Origin: Thiotrichales bacterium 19S3-11
GTDB lineage: Bacteria; Pseudomonadota; Gammaproteobacteria; Francisellales; Francisellaceae
Assembly (NCBI GenBank): GCA_021713295.1
Contig: JAKJJU010000009.1
Coordinates: forward strand, 1 to 64,000
DNA length: 64,000 nt
Direction of reading: 5' to 3'
In this document: positions 35,452 through 46,269 of the stretch, piece by piece
Numbering within the stretch: position 1 is the first letter of the stretch
Layout: every line of letters starts with the position of its first letter
Notes under the pieces: generated by a model
Seen by the model: only the letters and a program-made list of their open reading frames with translations
Database searches by the model: none
What the model was told of the DNA's origin: nothing
Made by a program: the position numbers and the translations under genes

Positions 35452-36351
35452 TTAAGCAAATTCTCTTAACATTGGAAAGTCTAATGCTTCACGTGCAGTA
35501 TAATAACTTTGTGCAACTTTTTTAGCTAATGCACGGACACGCAAAATATAGCCTTGACGCTCTGTCACTGAGATCGCATGACGTGCATCTAACATATTGA
35601 ATGTATGTGACGCCTTTAGCATCATTTCATAAGCTGGTAATGGTAGTTTTTTATCAATTAAACGATCTGCTTCTCGTTCTAAATAATCAAACTGCAACAA
35701 CAAAAAATCAACATCCGCCTCTTCAAAGTTATACTGTGACATTTCAACTTCATTTTGTTTAAACACATCACCATAATACACCGGACCATTTGGCCCTTCA
35801 GACCAAATCAAATCATACATTGTATTTACATTTTGGATATACATTGCCAAACGTTCAAGCCCATAAGTGATCTCCCCTGTAACTGGTTTACAGTCAAGAC
35901 CACCAACCTGCTGAAAGTAAGTAAACTGTGTTACTTCCATACCATTTGCCCAAACTTCCCAACCTAACCCCCAAGCACCTAATGTTGGAGATTCCCAATT
36001 ATCTTCAACAAATCGAATATCATGAATCAGTGGATCAAACCCCAATACTTTTAATGAACCCAAATAAAGTTCTTGTATATTATCTGGTGATGGTTTCATC
36101 ACCACCTGAAACTGATAATAATGCTGCCCTCGATTAGGATTTTCCCCATAACGGCCATCCGTTGGTCTACGCGATGGTTGAACATAGGCCGCATTCCATG
36201 GCTCAGGGCCAATAGAGCGTAAAAATGTTGCAGGATGGAATGTGCCAGCACCTACCTCCATATCATAAGGCTGAACGATAATACAGCCTTGCTCAGCCCA
36301 ATAATTTTGTAGTGCAAAAATCATATCTTGAAATGTCATCACCTTTGACAT
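35452..36351 (-). CDS. glyQ: Glycyl-tRNA synthetase alpha subunit
   Basis: A 299-residue alpha chain of the bacterial-type heterotetrameric glycyl-tRNA synthetase; it forms glycyl-adenylate. Marks are [39 protein letters not shown] (class II motif 2 region), [20 protein letters not shown] and [14 protein letters not shown] (motif 3-like). It is full length. The beta-subunit gene glyS, normally directly downstream, is absent; rmuC takes its place. The enzyme cannot work alone, so glyS must be elsewhere in the genome. Confidence 0.96.
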   Translation of the reverse strand: MSKVMTFQDMIFALQNYWAEQGCIIVQPYDMEVGAGTFHPATFLRSIGPEPWNAAYVQPSRRPTDGRYGENPNRGQHYYQFQVVMKPSPDNIQELYLGSLKVLGFDPLIHDIRFVEDNWESPTLGAWGLGWEVWANGMEVTQFTYFQQVGGLDCKPVTGEITYGLERLAMYIQNVNTMYDLIWSEGPNGPVYYGDVFKQNEVEMSQYNFEEADVDFLLLQFDYLEREADRLIDKKLPLPAYEMMLKASHTFNMLDARHAISVTERQGYILRVRALAKKVAQSYYTAREALDFPMLREFA

Positions 36352-36487
36352 AGAAACCTCTTAATCGTTTAAATCAAATAAATAATCGTTTAAATACAGG
36401 GTTATTAGTATAACAAAGCTTTAGATAGAGCTTAAGGAAATTCTTTATTGACAGTAGTAGTTAACACTATTTTTTTATGAATTAGAA

Positions 36488-37051
36488 TTACTGATAAATA
36501 TTTGGCCCTGACTCACCAATCGCTTCATGTTTTGACTGACCTTCATTGTTATCATGATAAGGAACTTTTTCAGATAAATTGTCATTATTTTGAAACCATG
36601 TTGTTGCATCAAGCATTTTATTAACAAGATAAGACTGGCGCCAAGTATTCGTTGTACTTATATCATCTGATAAATTAATGACATTAATAATCAAGGTCAT
36701 AAAAATAAATGTTTTGATAAAGCTAACAATAACCCCACCAATTCGTGAAGTTAAACTAATATTTCGATTATTCGTCATGACCATTGCTAAAATTCGGCCA
36801 ATAATCCATACACCAATTAAAATAACTGCACTGCTAACAAGTGAACTCAGTCTTTGATCTCCTAACCAAGAAAATGCTTTATCAGAGACTACATCTGAGA
36901 ACAAATAGGTTAAAACACCGGCAACAAACCAAACAATAAGCGAATAGATTTCCCGCATAAACCCTTTTGAAAATCCAGAAGCTACTGATAAAACAAAAAT
37001 AGCTAAAATAACCCAATCAAGCCAGTTAAAATAAGCAATTATACTACTCAT
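36488..37051 (-). CDS. cvpA: CvpA family membrane protein
   Basis: A 187-residue inner-membrane protein with four predicted helices, matching the CvpA (colicin V production) family. Seen are NWLDWVILAIFVLSVASGFS then KGFMREIYSLIVWFVAGVL, the family's (GxxRG)F-x-E-x-x-S/G turn. I prefer the ATG at 37051, which puts NWLDW near the start as in relatives; 37078 is an alternative with nine extra residues. The C-terminal ~40 residues are polar and not conserved. Its function in envelope homeostasis is not settled. Confidence 0.8.
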   Translation of the reverse strand: MSSIIAYFNWLDWVILAIFVLSVASGFSKGFMREIYSLIVWFVAGVLTYLFSDVVSDKAFSWLGDQRLSSLVSSAVILIGVWIIGRILAMVMTNNRNISLTSRIGGVIVSFIKTFIFMTLIINVINLSDDISTTNTWRQSYLVNKMLDATTWFQNNDNLSEKVPYHDNNEGQSKHEAIGESGPNIYQ

Positions 37052-37211
37052 TAGTTTAATCCATTTGAAACTTAACATACTTACTCTACAGTTTTAATGA
37101 ATTACCTAAAGCAATCAAGTAATTTATTAGCTTTTAGCATTAGTATTTTAACAAACTAGTATTTTTATGAAACTTATGCGACAATTCTTCATAATTTAAT
37201 AAACGTAGTAT

Positions 37212-37661
37212 ATGAATTATATGACTGATATTTTATTGCTAAATGGCCCTAACCTAAACTTGCTAGGTCAAAGAGAACCTCAGAAGTACGGTCATACCAC
37301 CTTAAAAGACTTAGAAAGTCAACTACATGAAATAGCCAATGAAAACAATGTTAGTTTAGCTACTTTTCAATCAAATAGTGAAGCAGCACTCATTGATCGC
37401 ATTCATCAAGCAAAAAGTGAAGGCATCCAATTTATTTTAATTAACCCTGCAGCTTTTACACATACTAGCATTGCATTAAGAGATGCACTGCTTGCGATTG
37501 ATTTACCATTTATTGAGATTCATATCAGTAATATACACGCTCGTGAGTCTTTTAGAACTTTTTCTTATTTATCGGATATTGCTTATGGTATTATCTGCGG
37601 TTTAGGCTTAAATGGCTATAAATTAGCCCTTAATGCAGCCATTGAATTTATTAAAATTTAA
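37212..37661 (+). CDS. aroQ: Type II 3-dehydroquinate dehydratase
   Basis: A 149-residue dodecameric enzyme dehydrating 3-dehydroquinate to 3-dehydroshikimate in the shikimate pathway. The signature [20 protein letters not shown] carries the catalytic Tyr and Asn/Arg. [32 protein letters not shown] and [16 protein letters not shown] (catalytic His) complete the site. An in-frame ATG at 37221 gives a start closer to relatives. It is followed after 25 bases by accB, an order found in several gammaproteobacteria. Confidence 0.95.
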   Translation: MNYMTDILLLNGPNLNLLGQREPQKYGHTTLKDLESQLHEIANENNVSLATFQSNSEAALIDRIHQAKSEGIQFILINPAAFTHTSIALRDALLAIDLPFIEIHISNIHARESFRTFSYLSDIAYGIICGLGLNGYKLALNAAIEFIKI

Positions 37662-37686
37662 ACAAAAAATTAAGTGAGTTATCGTA

Positions 37687-38163
37687 ATGGATATTAAAAA
37701 AATTGAGAAATTAATCAAACTTGTTGATCAAAGCCAAATTACTGAGCTAGAAATCGGTGAAGGCGAAAATGTTGTGCGTATTGCTAAAACAACAAATCAA
37801 GTAGTTCAAGTTGCACAAACACCAACTCAAATGCAGCCAATGGCAACGCCTCAACCACAACCTACACCGAATATTCCCAGTGATTCAATGCCTAATACAC
37901 AAAAGCATTCAGATTCAGAATTAAGTGATGGTGATATTGTTCGTTCACCAATGGTTGGCACATTCTATAGATCACCTGCCCCAGGGTCTGATGTGTTTGT
38001 TACTGAAGGTAAAAAAGTTAACCCAGGCGATACATTATGCATCATTGAAGCAATGAAAATTATGAATCAAATTGAATCTGAAGCAAGTGGCGTAATCAAA
38101 CAAATTCTTGTAGAAGATGGTAGCCCTGTTGAGTATGACCAACCACTATTTATCATCGGGTAA
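37687..38163 (+). CDS. accB: Biotin carboxyl carrier protein of acetyl-CoA carboxylase
   Basis: A 158-residue BCCP, the carrier of CO2 on biotin for malonyl-CoA synthesis. The N-terminal helix region (1-35), a Pro/Gln/Thr-rich linker (~40-80) and the biotinyl domain (~82-158) are in order. The biotinylated lysine is K124 in [12 protein letters not shown], and the thumb [14 protein letters not shown] is present. It is followed by accC after 16 bases, so the two subunits are co-expressed. Confidence 0.96.
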   Translation: MDIKKIEKLIKLVDQSQITELEIGEGENVVRIAKTTNQVVQVAQTPTQMQPMATPQPQPTPNIPSDSMPNTQKHSDSELSDGDIVRSPMVGTFYRSPAPGSDVFVTEGKKVNPGDTLCIIEAMKIMNQIESEASGVIKQILVEDGSPVEYDQPLFIIG

Positions 38164-38179
38164 TAAGGAGCATAATCAC

Positions 38180-39523
38180 GTGATTAAAAAAGTTCTTATT
38201 GCCAATCGAGGCGAAATTGCACTGCGTATTCTTAGAGCTTGCCATGAATTAGGTATTAAAGTTGTAGCGGTTCATTCAACTGCAGATCGAGATTTAATGC
38301 ATGTTAAGTTAGCGGATGAAACCGTCTGTATTGGCCCAGCTAAGTCCGTTGATAGTTACCTAAATATTCCGGCAATTATTGCTGCAGCTGAATTAACTGA
38401 CTGTGATGCCATTCATCCTGGTTATGGTTTCTTATCAGAGAATGCTGATTTTGCAGATCAAGTTGAGAAAAGTGGTTTTATATTTATTGGCCCTAAAGGT
38501 AAAACTATTCGTAAGATGGGTGATAAAGTTGAAGCCATTAAAGCAATGAAAGAAGCTAAAGTACCTTGCGTACCAGGTTCTGATGGCCCGCTTGGAAGCA
38601 ATGAAAAAACAAATCTCTCATTGGGAAACAAAATCGGTTACCCTGTTATTATCAAAGCTGCTGGTGGTGGTGGCGGTCGTGGCATGCGTGTTGTTAGAAA
38701 CAAAGATGAGCTTGTTAATGCGATTAAGATGACCAAAGCCGAAGCTAAAAGTGCATTTAATAACGATATGGTCTATATGGAAAAATTCTTAGAAAATCCT
38801 AGACACGTTGAAATCCAAGTATTAGGTGATGGCAAAGGTAAAGCAATTCATTTATGTGAACGTGATTGCTCAATGCAACGCCGTCATCAAAAAGTTATTG
38901 AAGAAGCACCAGCACCGGGTTTAAGCGAAAAAGAACGTAAAGAAATTGGTAAAGTTTGTGTTAAAGCGTGCAAACTGATGAAATATCGAGGCGCGGGAAC
39001 ATTTGAATTCTTATATGAAGATGGACAATTTTATTTTATTGAAATGAATACACGCGTTCAGGTTGAGCATCCTGTTACTGAAGCAATTACTGGAGTAGAC
39101 ATCGTCAGAGAACAGCTTCGCATTGCTTCTGGTGAACCGCTGCAGCTCAAACAAGAAGATATTCAAATTACAGGCCATGCCATTGAGTGCCGTATTAATG
39201 CAGAAGATCCAATTAAAATGTTACCCTCTCCAGGGACAATCAATATTTATCACGCCCCAGGTGGCCCTGGCGTTCGAGTTGATTCTCATATTTATTCGCA
39301 TTATACCGTTCCACCCTACTACGACTCCATGATAGCAAAAGTCATCGTACACGGGCGTAATCGTGAAGCGGCAATACGTAGAATGAAATCAGCATTAAAT
39401 GAAATGATTATTGATGGCATTAAAACGAACATCCCACTTCATCAAATTATTCTTGATGATAAAACCTTCAATGAAAAAGCGCCAAACATCCATTATCTTG
39501 AATCTCTTCTAAAGAAACTGTAG
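38180..39523 (+). CDS. accC: Biotin carboxylase of acetyl-CoA carboxylase
   Basis: A 447-residue ATP-grasp enzyme that carboxylates the biotin of AccB. Marks are [20 protein letters not shown], the glycine-rich ATP loop [44 protein letters not shown] and [18 protein letters not shown] (catalytic Arg/Glu). The start is the GTG at 38180 with AAGGAG at 38165-38170; upstream in-frame starts lie inside accB and lack a ribosome site. It ends at a strong hairpin before prmA. Confidence 0.96.
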   Translation: MIKKVLIANRGEIALRILRACHELGIKVVAVHSTADRDLMHVKLADETVCIGPAKSVDSYLNIPAIIAAAELTDCDAIHPGYGFLSENADFADQVEKSGFIFIGPKGKTIRKMGDKVEAIKAMKEAKVPCVPGSDGPLGSNEKTNLSLGNKIGYPVIIKAAGGGGGRGMRVVRNKDELVNAIKMTKAEAKSAFNNDMVYMEKFLENPRHVEIQVLGDGKGKAIHLCERDCSMQRRHQKVIEEAPAPGLSEKERKEIGKVCVKACKLMKYRGAGTFEFLYEDGQFYFIEMNTRVQVEHPVTEAITGVDIVREQLRIASGEPLQLKQEDIQITGHAIECRINAEDPIKMLPSPGTINIYHAPGGPGVRVDSHIYSHYTVPPYYDSMIAKVIVHGRNREAAIRRMKSALNEMIIDGIKTNIPLHQIILDDKTFNEKAPNIHYLESLLKKL

Positions 39524-39563
39524 AATCTCTAGCCATATAACCTAACTGGCTTTACTAGAGATT
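39524..39563 (+). terminator. Hairpin between accC and prmA
   Basis: AATCTCTAG (39524-39532) pairs perfectly with CTAGAGATT (39555-39563); AGCCA and TGGCT extend pairing inside. A short T tract (TTTT) overlaps the 3' arm. It begins right after the accC stop and ends six bases before the prmA ATG, so it may end accBC transcripts and also sequester the prmA ribosome site. Confidence 0.6.
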
Positions 39564-39568
39564 TTATT

Positions 39569-40453
39569 ATGCTTTGGAAAGAAATTACGTTTACCCTTAC
39601 ACGTGAAGATGTAGAAACCTATGAAGATGCACTAATGCTATTAGGTGCGTGCTCTATTACATTAAAAGATGCTCAAGATAACCCTATTTTTGAACCTGGT
39701 GTTAATGAAACGCCCCTTTGGGCTCAACTACAACTAACCGCACTGTTTACAGAAGAGTTTGATTTAACCTTAATTTTAAATCAACTACTTGAAGTCCTGC
39801 CCATTAAAGAATTACCTACCTATACGACACGAAACTACCCTGATGAAGACTGGGAACGTAGCTGGATGGAACATTTTAAGCCTATCCAATTAGGCAATCG
39901 ACTATGGATATGTCCAAGTTGGCACGAAATACCACAACCGAATGCAGTTAATATCATCTTAGACCCAGGACTCGCTTTTGGTACTGGCTCTCATCCAACC
40001 ACTGAATTATGCTTACGCTGGCTTGATCAACATATTATTGAAAATGAAACGGTTATTGATTATGGCTGTGGTTCAGGAATTTTAGCAATTGCGGCAATAA
40101 AATTAGGTGCAAAAGAAGCCATTGGGATTGATATTGACCCACAAGCAATCACAGCGTCTAATGACAATGCTCAAAGAAATGAAATTAATAACGATCAATT
40201 TAGATTTGTGCTAGCTGATAATCTCACAGATACAACAAGCTGTGACATATTACTTGCTAATATTCTAGCTAACCCACTGATTCAACTTGCACCTGAAATA
40301 GCAAAACTGATTAAACCTTCTGGAAAAATTGCTTTATCCGGCATTCTTCAAGAGCAAGCTGACTCAGTATTAGCAGCTTATCAAGCCTATTTTAAATTTG
40401 AACCCATACAATCGAAAGATGAGTGGGTCTTATTATCTGGCATACGATATTAG
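39569..40453 (+). CDS. prmA: Ribosomal protein L11 methyltransferase
   Basis: A 294-residue SAM-dependent enzyme trimethylating L11. The N-terminal substrate domain ends at DEDWERSWMEHFKPIQLG. The methyltransferase domain has LDPGLAFGTGSHPTTELCLR (family signature), ETVIDYGCGSGILAIAAIKL (SAM loop) and DILLANILANPLIQLAPEI (NxLANP). The length is typical. No AGGAG is present; its start lies immediately beyond the 39524-39563 hairpin. The dusB start follows two bases after its stop. Confidence 0.95.
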   Translation: MLWKEITFTLTREDVETYEDALMLLGACSITLKDAQDNPIFEPGVNETPLWAQLQLTALFTEEFDLTLILNQLLEVLPIKELPTYTTRNYPDEDWERSWMEHFKPIQLGNRLWICPSWHEIPQPNAVNIILDPGLAFGTGSHPTTELCLRWLDQHIIENETVIDYGCGSGILAIAAIKLGAKEAIGIDIDPQAITASNDNAQRNEINNDQFRFVLADNLTDTTSCDILLANILANPLIQLAPEIAKLIKPSGKIALSGILQEQADSVLAAYQAYFKFEPIQSKDEWVLLSGIRY

Positions 40454-40455
40454 CA

Positions 40456-41463
40456 ATGATTAAAATAGGCCCTTATACATCACCCAATCGCTTAATATTA
40501 GCGCCAATGGCAGGTATAACTGATCAGCCTTTTAGAGTACTTTGTCGTCAATTTGGTGCGGGATTAACACCTTCAGAAATGGTCTGGTCTCAAGGTCACC
40601 TTTACAAAACAAAAAAAACACAAAACCGTATTACCCACAATGGTGAACCAGAGCCGATTATTGTTCAAATAGCTGGTGGCGATCCTGAAATGTTAAAACA
40701 AGCAGCGCTTCTAAATATCAAAGAAGGTGCTCAAATAATTGATATCAACATGGGATGCCCTGCTAAAAAAGTATGTAATAAATTAGCAGGCTCTGCATTA
40801 ATGCAAGATGAAAGTCTCGTTGCTGATATTTTATCCACCGTTGTCAGCAGTGTTAATGTTCCTGTTACACTGAAAATACGTACTGGCTGGAATACCGATA
40901 ATAAAAATGCACTTAAAATTGCTAAAATCGCTGAAAACTCTGGCATACAATTACTAAGTATTCATGGACGCACTCGCTGTCAAAAATACACCGGCTCTGC
41001 TGAATACGATACCATTAGCGAAATAAAACAATCCATCTCAATTCCAGTCATTGCCAATGGTGACATTGATAGTGAACAAAAAGCTAAATACGTACTCGAT
41101 TATACTAAAGCTGATGGCATCATGATTGGTCGGGCAGCACAAGGCAAACCATGGATTTTCGAACAAATTCAATATTTTCTAGAACATAACCAATACTTAG
41201 ATGAACCAACGAATGAACAAAAATATGCTCTGATGAAACAACATTTATATAACTTACATCAATTTTATGGCGATTATATGGGGATTCGCATTGCTAGAAA
41301 ACATATCGGTTGGTATTTAGAAACAATCACAAATCAACTGCAAGCGAAACAATTTAAGCGACAATTTAATTGCCTTGAATCAACTCACTCTCAATTTACT
41401 GCATTAGCATCATTTTTTAACCAATTAAATAATAACCCTATCCAATATAAGGCTTCTATATGA
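40456..41463 (+). CDS. dusB: tRNA-dihydrouridine synthase B
   Basis: A 335-residue flavoenzyme reducing uridine in the tRNA D-loop. Marks are [40 protein letters not shown] (catalytic Cys), [26 protein letters not shown] (FMN) and ANGDIDS then [15 protein letters not shown] use the ATG at 40456 since the ORF start at 40423 lies in prmA. Fis is a common partner downstream of dusB in enterics; here purH follows with an overlap of four bases. Confidence 0.94.
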   Translation: MIKIGPYTSPNRLILAPMAGITDQPFRVLCRQFGAGLTPSEMVWSQGHLYKTKKTQNRITHNGEPEPIIVQIAGGDPEMLKQAALLNIKEGAQIIDINMGCPAKKVCNKLAGSALMQDESLVADILSTVVSSVNVPVTLKIRTGWNTDNKNALKIAKIAENSGIQLLSIHGRTRCQKYTGSAEYDTISEIKQSISIPVIANGDIDSEQKAKYVLDYTKADGIMIGRAAQGKPWIFEQIQYFLEHNQYLDEPTNEQKYALMKQHLYNLHQFYGDYMGIRIARKHIGWYLETITNQLQAKQFKRQFNCLESTHSQFTALASFFNQLNNNPIQYKASI

Positions 41464-43031
41464 AACTCATTAAACGCGCATTAATTAGTGTCTCAGATAA
41501 ATCTAACATCGTAGAATTTGCTAAAGCATTGACTGATCTCAATATCGAAATAATCTCAACCGGAGGCACAGCTAAACTGTTACAAGCACATCAAATACCC
41601 ATGATTGAAATCTCCGAATATACAGGTTTTCCAGAAATGTTTTCAGGCCGACTTAAAACATTACATCCTAAAGTTCATGGGGGTATACTTGCACGACGAG
41701 GTTTAGATGATCAAGCGATGAATGAACATAATATCCCTGAAATTGATCTTGTTGTTGTTAATCTCTATCCATTTCAAGATACAATTAAACGTAATGATGT
41801 AACATTTGAGCTTGCAATTGAAAATATAGATATTGGTGGTCCGACGATGCTAAGAGCTGCAGCAAAAAATCACCGTGATGTCACTGTGATTTGTAACCCC
41901 AAGCGATACAGTGAAATTACTCAGATGTTACACCAACAAAATGGTATGCTTGATGCTGCAACTCGCTTTCAACTTTCCTGTGAGACGTTTGAACACACAG
42001 CAGCCTATGATAGCGCCATTGCAAACTACCTAGGTGCTCTCTCCAATGAAACTAAAAAAATAGATCATAAATTCCCTCGTACACTAAATTTAAATTTTCA
42101 AAAACACTCAGATATGCGTTATGGTGAAAATCCCCACCAACAAGCAGCCTTATATGCTGAAGCTGATTTTAATGAACCATCGTTATGCAATGCAAAACAA
42201 CTAAATGGTAAAGCGCTCTCCTATAATAATATTGCAGATACTGATGCAGCATTAAGTTGCGTTAATGAATTTAGCAAAGCAGCTTGTGTTATTGTTAAAC
42301 ATGCAAACCCCTGTGGAGTTGCAGAGGCTGACTCTATCTATAATGCTTATTTAAAAGCATTTGAATGCGACCCAACTTCAGCATTTGGCGGCATTATTGC
42401 CTTTAATCAAAAATTAGATGCAAAAACAGCTCAAAAAATCATTGATAATCAGTTTGTTGAAGTAATCATTGCACCTGAAGTTGAAGCACAAGCAATTACA
42501 ATAATTCATAATAAGAAAAATGTCAGATTATTATCCTGTGGCTATATGACTCATCAACCTAGTCATGCACTTGACTTTAAAAAAATTCAAGGTGGTTTAT
42601 TAGTACAGGATAAAGATCAACAATTAGTTGATGAGCCTAAACTTAGCGTTGTTACCAACCTCACGCCAACTGATGCGCAAATGCAAGATTTATTGTTTGC
42701 ATGGAAAGTGGTCAAGCATGTAAAATCTAATGCAATTGTTTATGCTAAAAATAGTCAGACAATCGGAATTGGTGCAGGTCAGATGTCACGCGTATTTAGT
42801 TCAAAAATTGCTATAGAAAAAGCACAACAAGCCAAATTATCTTTAAATGATGCAGTGATGGCATCTGATGCATTTTTTCCATTTCGAGACGGTGTTGATC
42901 AGGCTGTTGAACAAGGAATCACAGCGATTATTCAACCCGGTGGCTCGATTCGTGATCAAGAAATAATTGATGCCGCCAATCAACAAAATATTGCAATGAT
43001 CTTTACATCAATGCGTCATTTTAAACATTAA
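41460..43031 (+). CDS. purH: Bifunctional AICAR transformylase / IMP cyclohydrolase
   Basis: A 523-residue enzyme for the last two steps of IMP synthesis. The N-terminal cyclohydrolase domain (1-~195) shows [47 protein letters not shown] and [17 protein letters not shown]. The transformylase domain has [31 protein letters not shown] (catalytic Lys-His), [11 protein letters not shown] and [13 protein letters not shown]. It is complete. Its ATG overlaps the dusB stop. Confidence 0.97.
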   Translation: MKLIKRALISVSDKSNIVEFAKALTDLNIEIISTGGTAKLLQAHQIPMIEISEYTGFPEMFSGRLKTLHPKVHGGILARRGLDDQAMNEHNIPEIDLVVVNLYPFQDTIKRNDVTFELAIENIDIGGPTMLRAAAKNHRDVTVICNPKRYSEITQMLHQQNGMLDAATRFQLSCETFEHTAAYDSAIANYLGALSNETKKIDHKFPRTLNLNFQKHSDMRYGENPHQQAALYAEADFNEPSLCNAKQLNGKALSYNNIADTDAALSCVNEFSKAACVIVKHANPCGVAEADSIYNAYLKAFECDPTSAFGGIIAFNQKLDAKTAQKIIDNQFVEVIIAPEVEAQAITIIHNKKNVRLLSCGYMTHQPSHALDFKKIQGGLLVQDKDQQLVDEPKLSVVTNLTPTDAQMQDLLFAWKVVKHVKSNAIVYAKNSQTIGIGAGQMSRVFSSKIAIEKAQQAKLSLNDAVMASDAFFPFRDGVDQAVEQGITAIIQPGGSIRDQEIIDAANQQNIAMIFTSMRHFKH

Positions 43032-43046
43032 AGGAGAGTAATAAAA

Positions 43047-44069
43047 ATGATTATCTTATCTGGTGATATTGGCGGGACCAATACGCGCTTGATGCTAGCA
43101 GAATATAAAAAAGGATCACATTCAAAAGCATCATTTATGAGTCGATTAAATATATTATTCAACCAAACCTACCATAGTGCTAACTATAAAAGCCTGACTG
43201 ATGTTATTCAATTATTTCTTAAAGATGCAAAACTAAAAGATCAGTCAATCTATGCTGCAACTTTTGCTGTTGCAGGACCAATTGTTGATGGCTCTGTTCA
43301 GTTTACAAATCTACCTTGGTTAGTTAAAGAAGATGAACTTAAAGAAACACTTAAAACTGAACGTGTTAAATTAATCAATGATTTTGAAGCGATTGGTTAT
43401 GGTGTTGAGACATTAGAAACGAAAGATCTCTGTACATTACAAAAAGGCAACCCTGAAAAGGATAATTTAATTGCAGTTATTGGTGCTGGCACCGGTCTTG
43501 GTGTTACTTTTCTTTATCAAGATGGTAATCAGCCTCGTGTGCAACCAACAGAAGGAGGACATGCTGATTTTGCCCCAGTTGATGATGAGCAAGTTGCACT
43601 TTTACAATATATGCGTAAAAAATTACATCGGGTATCAATTGAGCGTTTTGTCTCTGGCCCAGGTTTAATTAATATCTACCGCTATGTCACAGATAATCCA
43701 TTATATAATCAGAAAGAAAATCCAGAATTAAAACGCAGCCTTTATTTATCAGATAATCCAGCAGCAGAAATTGCCAATTTTGCACATAAGCATGGTGACC
43801 CAATGGCATTAAGAGCCGTTGATATTTTTGTAAAAATATATGGTGCAGCAGCTGGTAACCTTGCATTGACAACCTTACCTAAAAAAGGTTTATATATCGT
43901 AGGGGGTATGGCGCCTAAATTATTATCTCAATTATCTGATGGACGCTTTATCAATGCTTTTTGTGACAAAGGTAGAATGAATAAGCTAGTTAAATCAATT
44001 CCGGTTCATGTTGTATTAAATACAGATGTTGGTATACAAGGTGCTACAATTTATGCATCAAGACTTTAA
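43047..44069 (+). CDS. glk: Glucokinase
   Basis: A 340-residue bacterial glucokinase (Glk family), phosphorylating glucose with ATP. Marks are LSGDIGGTNTRLMLAEY (phosphate 1), FAVAGPIVDGSVQFTNLPW, LINDFEAIGYG (catalytic Asp), IGAGTGLGVTFL, PTEGGHADFAP (sugar-binding Glu-Gly-Gly-His) and ERFVSGPGLINIYR. AAGGAGAG precedes the start, 15 bases after purH. With the glycolytic cluster at 50404-59764 it shows that this organism uses glucose, unlike amino-acid-only intracellular species. Confidence 0.95.
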   Translation: MIILSGDIGGTNTRLMLAEYKKGSHSKASFMSRLNILFNQTYHSANYKSLTDVIQLFLKDAKLKDQSIYAATFAVAGPIVDGSVQFTNLPWLVKEDELKETLKTERVKLINDFEAIGYGVETLETKDLCTLQKGNPEKDNLIAVIGAGTGLGVTFLYQDGNQPRVQPTEGGHADFAPVDDEQVALLQYMRKKLHRVSIERFVSGPGLINIYRYVTDNPLYNQKENPELKRSLYLSDNPAAEIANFAHKHGDPMALRAVDIFVKIYGAAAGNLALTTLPKKGLYIVGGMAPKLLSQLSDGRFINAFCDKGRMNKLVKSIPVHVVLNTDVGIQGATIYASRL

Positions 44070-44077
44070 CTTCTAAT

Positions 44078-46003
44078 TTAAATAGCCAGTACATTGACTG
44101 AAGGTACTGGCTTTACGGTTTCAACTTCTGCTTTAAACTCATTTAAATATTTCGCTGGGTTACTATACAATTTATCAATTTCAGGATGTCTACCTCCAAC
44201 AGCATAACTAGTCCAACCGATAGTAGATGCATTTGCCTTTGATAGTTCATCTACTAGAAACTGAATAAAGCAATCACAAGCCATATTAATTTTATCCTCA
44301 GTTATCTGTTGTATTGTTGCGGCGACATGAGTAGGAACATAATAATAGACCTTAGAATTGTAGTTAACTGTTTGACCACCATAACCGACATAGCCGCTGG
44401 CTTTATTTTCTGAAAAATTAAGTAACTTTTCAATTATTCGCATATTTTTCTCTGCTAGATACATCGTATCAGCTACCAAAGAACCCTCATTATTGCTATT
44501 TTTACTTTCTATCATAAAAAATAGACTCTTATCAAGTAAGGTTGACGGTGTACTTTTTGCCATTTGCAGTAAAACTGTATCTTTAACACTCTTATCTAAT
44601 TTGGACTGATTGATATCATCAACTTCTTGCTCAACTTCAATACTATGAAAAATGGCTTTATCTGAATCTGTTAAACTCTCATTTACTATTAAACTTGAAT
44701 TAGCTGGCTCATCATCAACTACGACCTCTAAAGCGCTAATAGCCTCTGGTGGTGTAACTCCCTTCTTTTGCTGCTGTAAAAATACTCGCCCAGGATGGAT
44801 GGGAAAACTATCTTTTCTATCCTGTAGCTCTTTTAGGCTTGAAATTGTTTTTCTTTTCTCTTGTAATGCTTTTCTCTGCTGCTCAAGTTGAATTTGTTTT
44901 TGTTCTTCAATTTCAGCTATTTTTTGTTGTTGTAACTCTAGGGCTTTAATAACCTCTTCCGTTGTAGGGCGCTGCTCTTTGGGTTTAATTACCACATCTA
45001 TTAATACTTGATTGGATAAGTAAAAACGCAAATCTGACTGATAGGTAGTATGATTATCAATTAGAAACTTATTGATTTCTTGGTTGACTAAAGATAATTG
45101 ATAGGCAAGTGGTAAATGAGCACCCATTTTTGTTATTCTCTGATATTCGGCAGGAAACTTTACTTCTATTTCATGTAATAAAATAGATTTTACCAAAGCA
45201 AATAAATCACTAGAGGTTGAATATTCAGGGCCACCTGCTTGGAAAAACTCAGGCGCCATAGTCAGTGGTGTACCAACATATTGTTTATCAACCTCTGATT
45301 GTTCTATCGCAAAACCATAATCAATAATAGTAACGACTCCTTTATCGTCTTCAATTATATTTGCCAATTTCAAATCACGATGTAAATATTGCGTATTGGT
45401 TTTTGATAACTCGCCACTATGAAGATTTTTTAATTGCTCTAGCGCCTTAATCATAGTAGTAATAGGTGGCGTAACCTTTTCATATTTTTTTGCTATATCT
45501 TTGGGATTATCTTTATAAGGCATAACCATAATATGGTCACCAACACGCTTCCCCATTTCACCAAAATAGGATTTAGTCACACTCGTATAGGCAAGACCAA
45601 CATCTAAAGCAATTTTCTGCTCTCTTTTAGAAAGTTCTAACTCTTTCCTAGACTTCGTTCTATTAGATTTATATTCCACTTTATGTAATGATTGTTCGTC
45701 TTGTTGATTTTCACGAATAACAACTTTACCATACATACCATGACCTAAAAGAGCATTTGCTTTCTCTGACTCATTTGGTATTGCCCAAATTTTGCCATCT
45801 GCGACGATAAACGAATGATCAAATTTTATTTTTTTTTGTTGTGATCCTTCATCCTGATAGTGATATTCCTGCTGTATTTTTTTCATGCCTAATGGACTAA
45901 CATAGCGCCTGTAACGATGTTTTAGTGTTGTTCCTTCTGGCTTATCTTTTAGTAGAATATTAATTGCTTTCCATTCTTCATCTGATACCTTAATAATCCC
46001 CAT
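44078..46003 (-). CDS. Eukaryotic-type serine/threonine protein kinase, probable effector
   Basis: A 641-residue protein with a protein-kinase domain (~85-370). Counting from the proposed start, the Gly loop is LGHGMYGKVVI (87-96), the likely ATP lysine is K112, the catalytic loop is LHRDLKLANI (D210, N215), the metal loop is DYG (228-230, in place of DFG), and APE lies at 250-252 after GTPLTM. A catalytically competent kinase is expected. A coiled-coil, Gln/Glu-rich stretch follows (~372-400), then ~240 unassigned residues. No membrane segment is present, unlike housekeeping PknB-type sensors, so a translocated effector like Legionella LegK proteins is plausible (inference). The start at 46003 is chosen for AGGGA ten bases upstream; a TTG at 46012 is too close to it. 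Confidence 0.78.
   Translation of the reverse strand: MGIIKVSDEEWKAINILLKDKPEGTTLKHRYRRYVSPLGMKKIQQEYHYQDEGSQQKKIKFDHSFIVADGKIWAIPNESEKANALLGHGMYGKVVIRENQQDEQSLHKVEYKSNRTKSRKELELSKREQKIALDVGLAYTSVTKSYFGEMGKRVGDHIMVMPYKDNPKDIAKKYEKVTPPITTMIKALEQLKNLHSGELSKTNTQYLHRDLKLANIIEDDKGVVTIIDYGFAIEQSEVDKQYVGTPLTMAPEFFQAGGPEYSTSSDLFALVKSILLHEIEVKFPAEYQRITKMGAHLPLAYQLSLVNQEINKFLIDNHTTYQSDLRFYLSNQVLIDVVIKPKEQRPTTEEVIKALELQQQKIAEIEEQKQIQLEQQRKALQEKRKTISSLKELQDRKDSFPIHPGRVFLQQQKKGVTPPEAISALEVVVDDEPANSSLIVNESLTDSDKAIFHSIEVEQEVDDINQSKLDKSVKDTVLLQMAKSTPSTLLDKSLFFMIESKNSNNEGSLVADTMYLAEKNMRIIEKLLNFSENKASGYVGYGGQTVNYNSKVYYYVPTHVAATIQQITEDKINMACDCFIQFLVDELSKANASTIGWTSYAVGGRHPEIDKLYSNPAKYLNEFKAEVETVKPVPSVNVLAI
44084..44112. 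terminator. Hairpin between glk and the kinase gene
   Basis: AGCCAGTAC (44084-44092) and GTACTGGCT (44104-44112) form a 9-bp stem with an 11-base loop, followed by TTTA on the plus strand. It lies 15 bases after the glk stop and overlaps the 3' end of the convergent kinase gene. The T tract is short, so efficiency is uncertain. Confidence 0.55.
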
Positions 46004-46269
46004 AATAATCAATTCCCTAATTATTAGATAATCTCTTTAATTAATTTACCTTTAATTAATTAATATGTCATTAGATATAAAGCTATAACTAAATGAATTA
46101 GAATGCTTTATTACAGAATAAACTTAAATAAACAAACCAAAATAAAAAGAATATTATATAATCACAAAAAGTTTTATTACAAAACTTTTTCTATCGATAA
46201 CAAGTGCAACAAAACCAGATACATGGCATGATTATTGACAAATATTTATTAAACTATTTTTATCTTATC

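Noticed and set aside
38117-38179. Upstream extension of accC into accB
   Set aside because: The GTG at 38180 has a proper AAGGAG and gives the family N-terminus; the extension reads accB in another frame.
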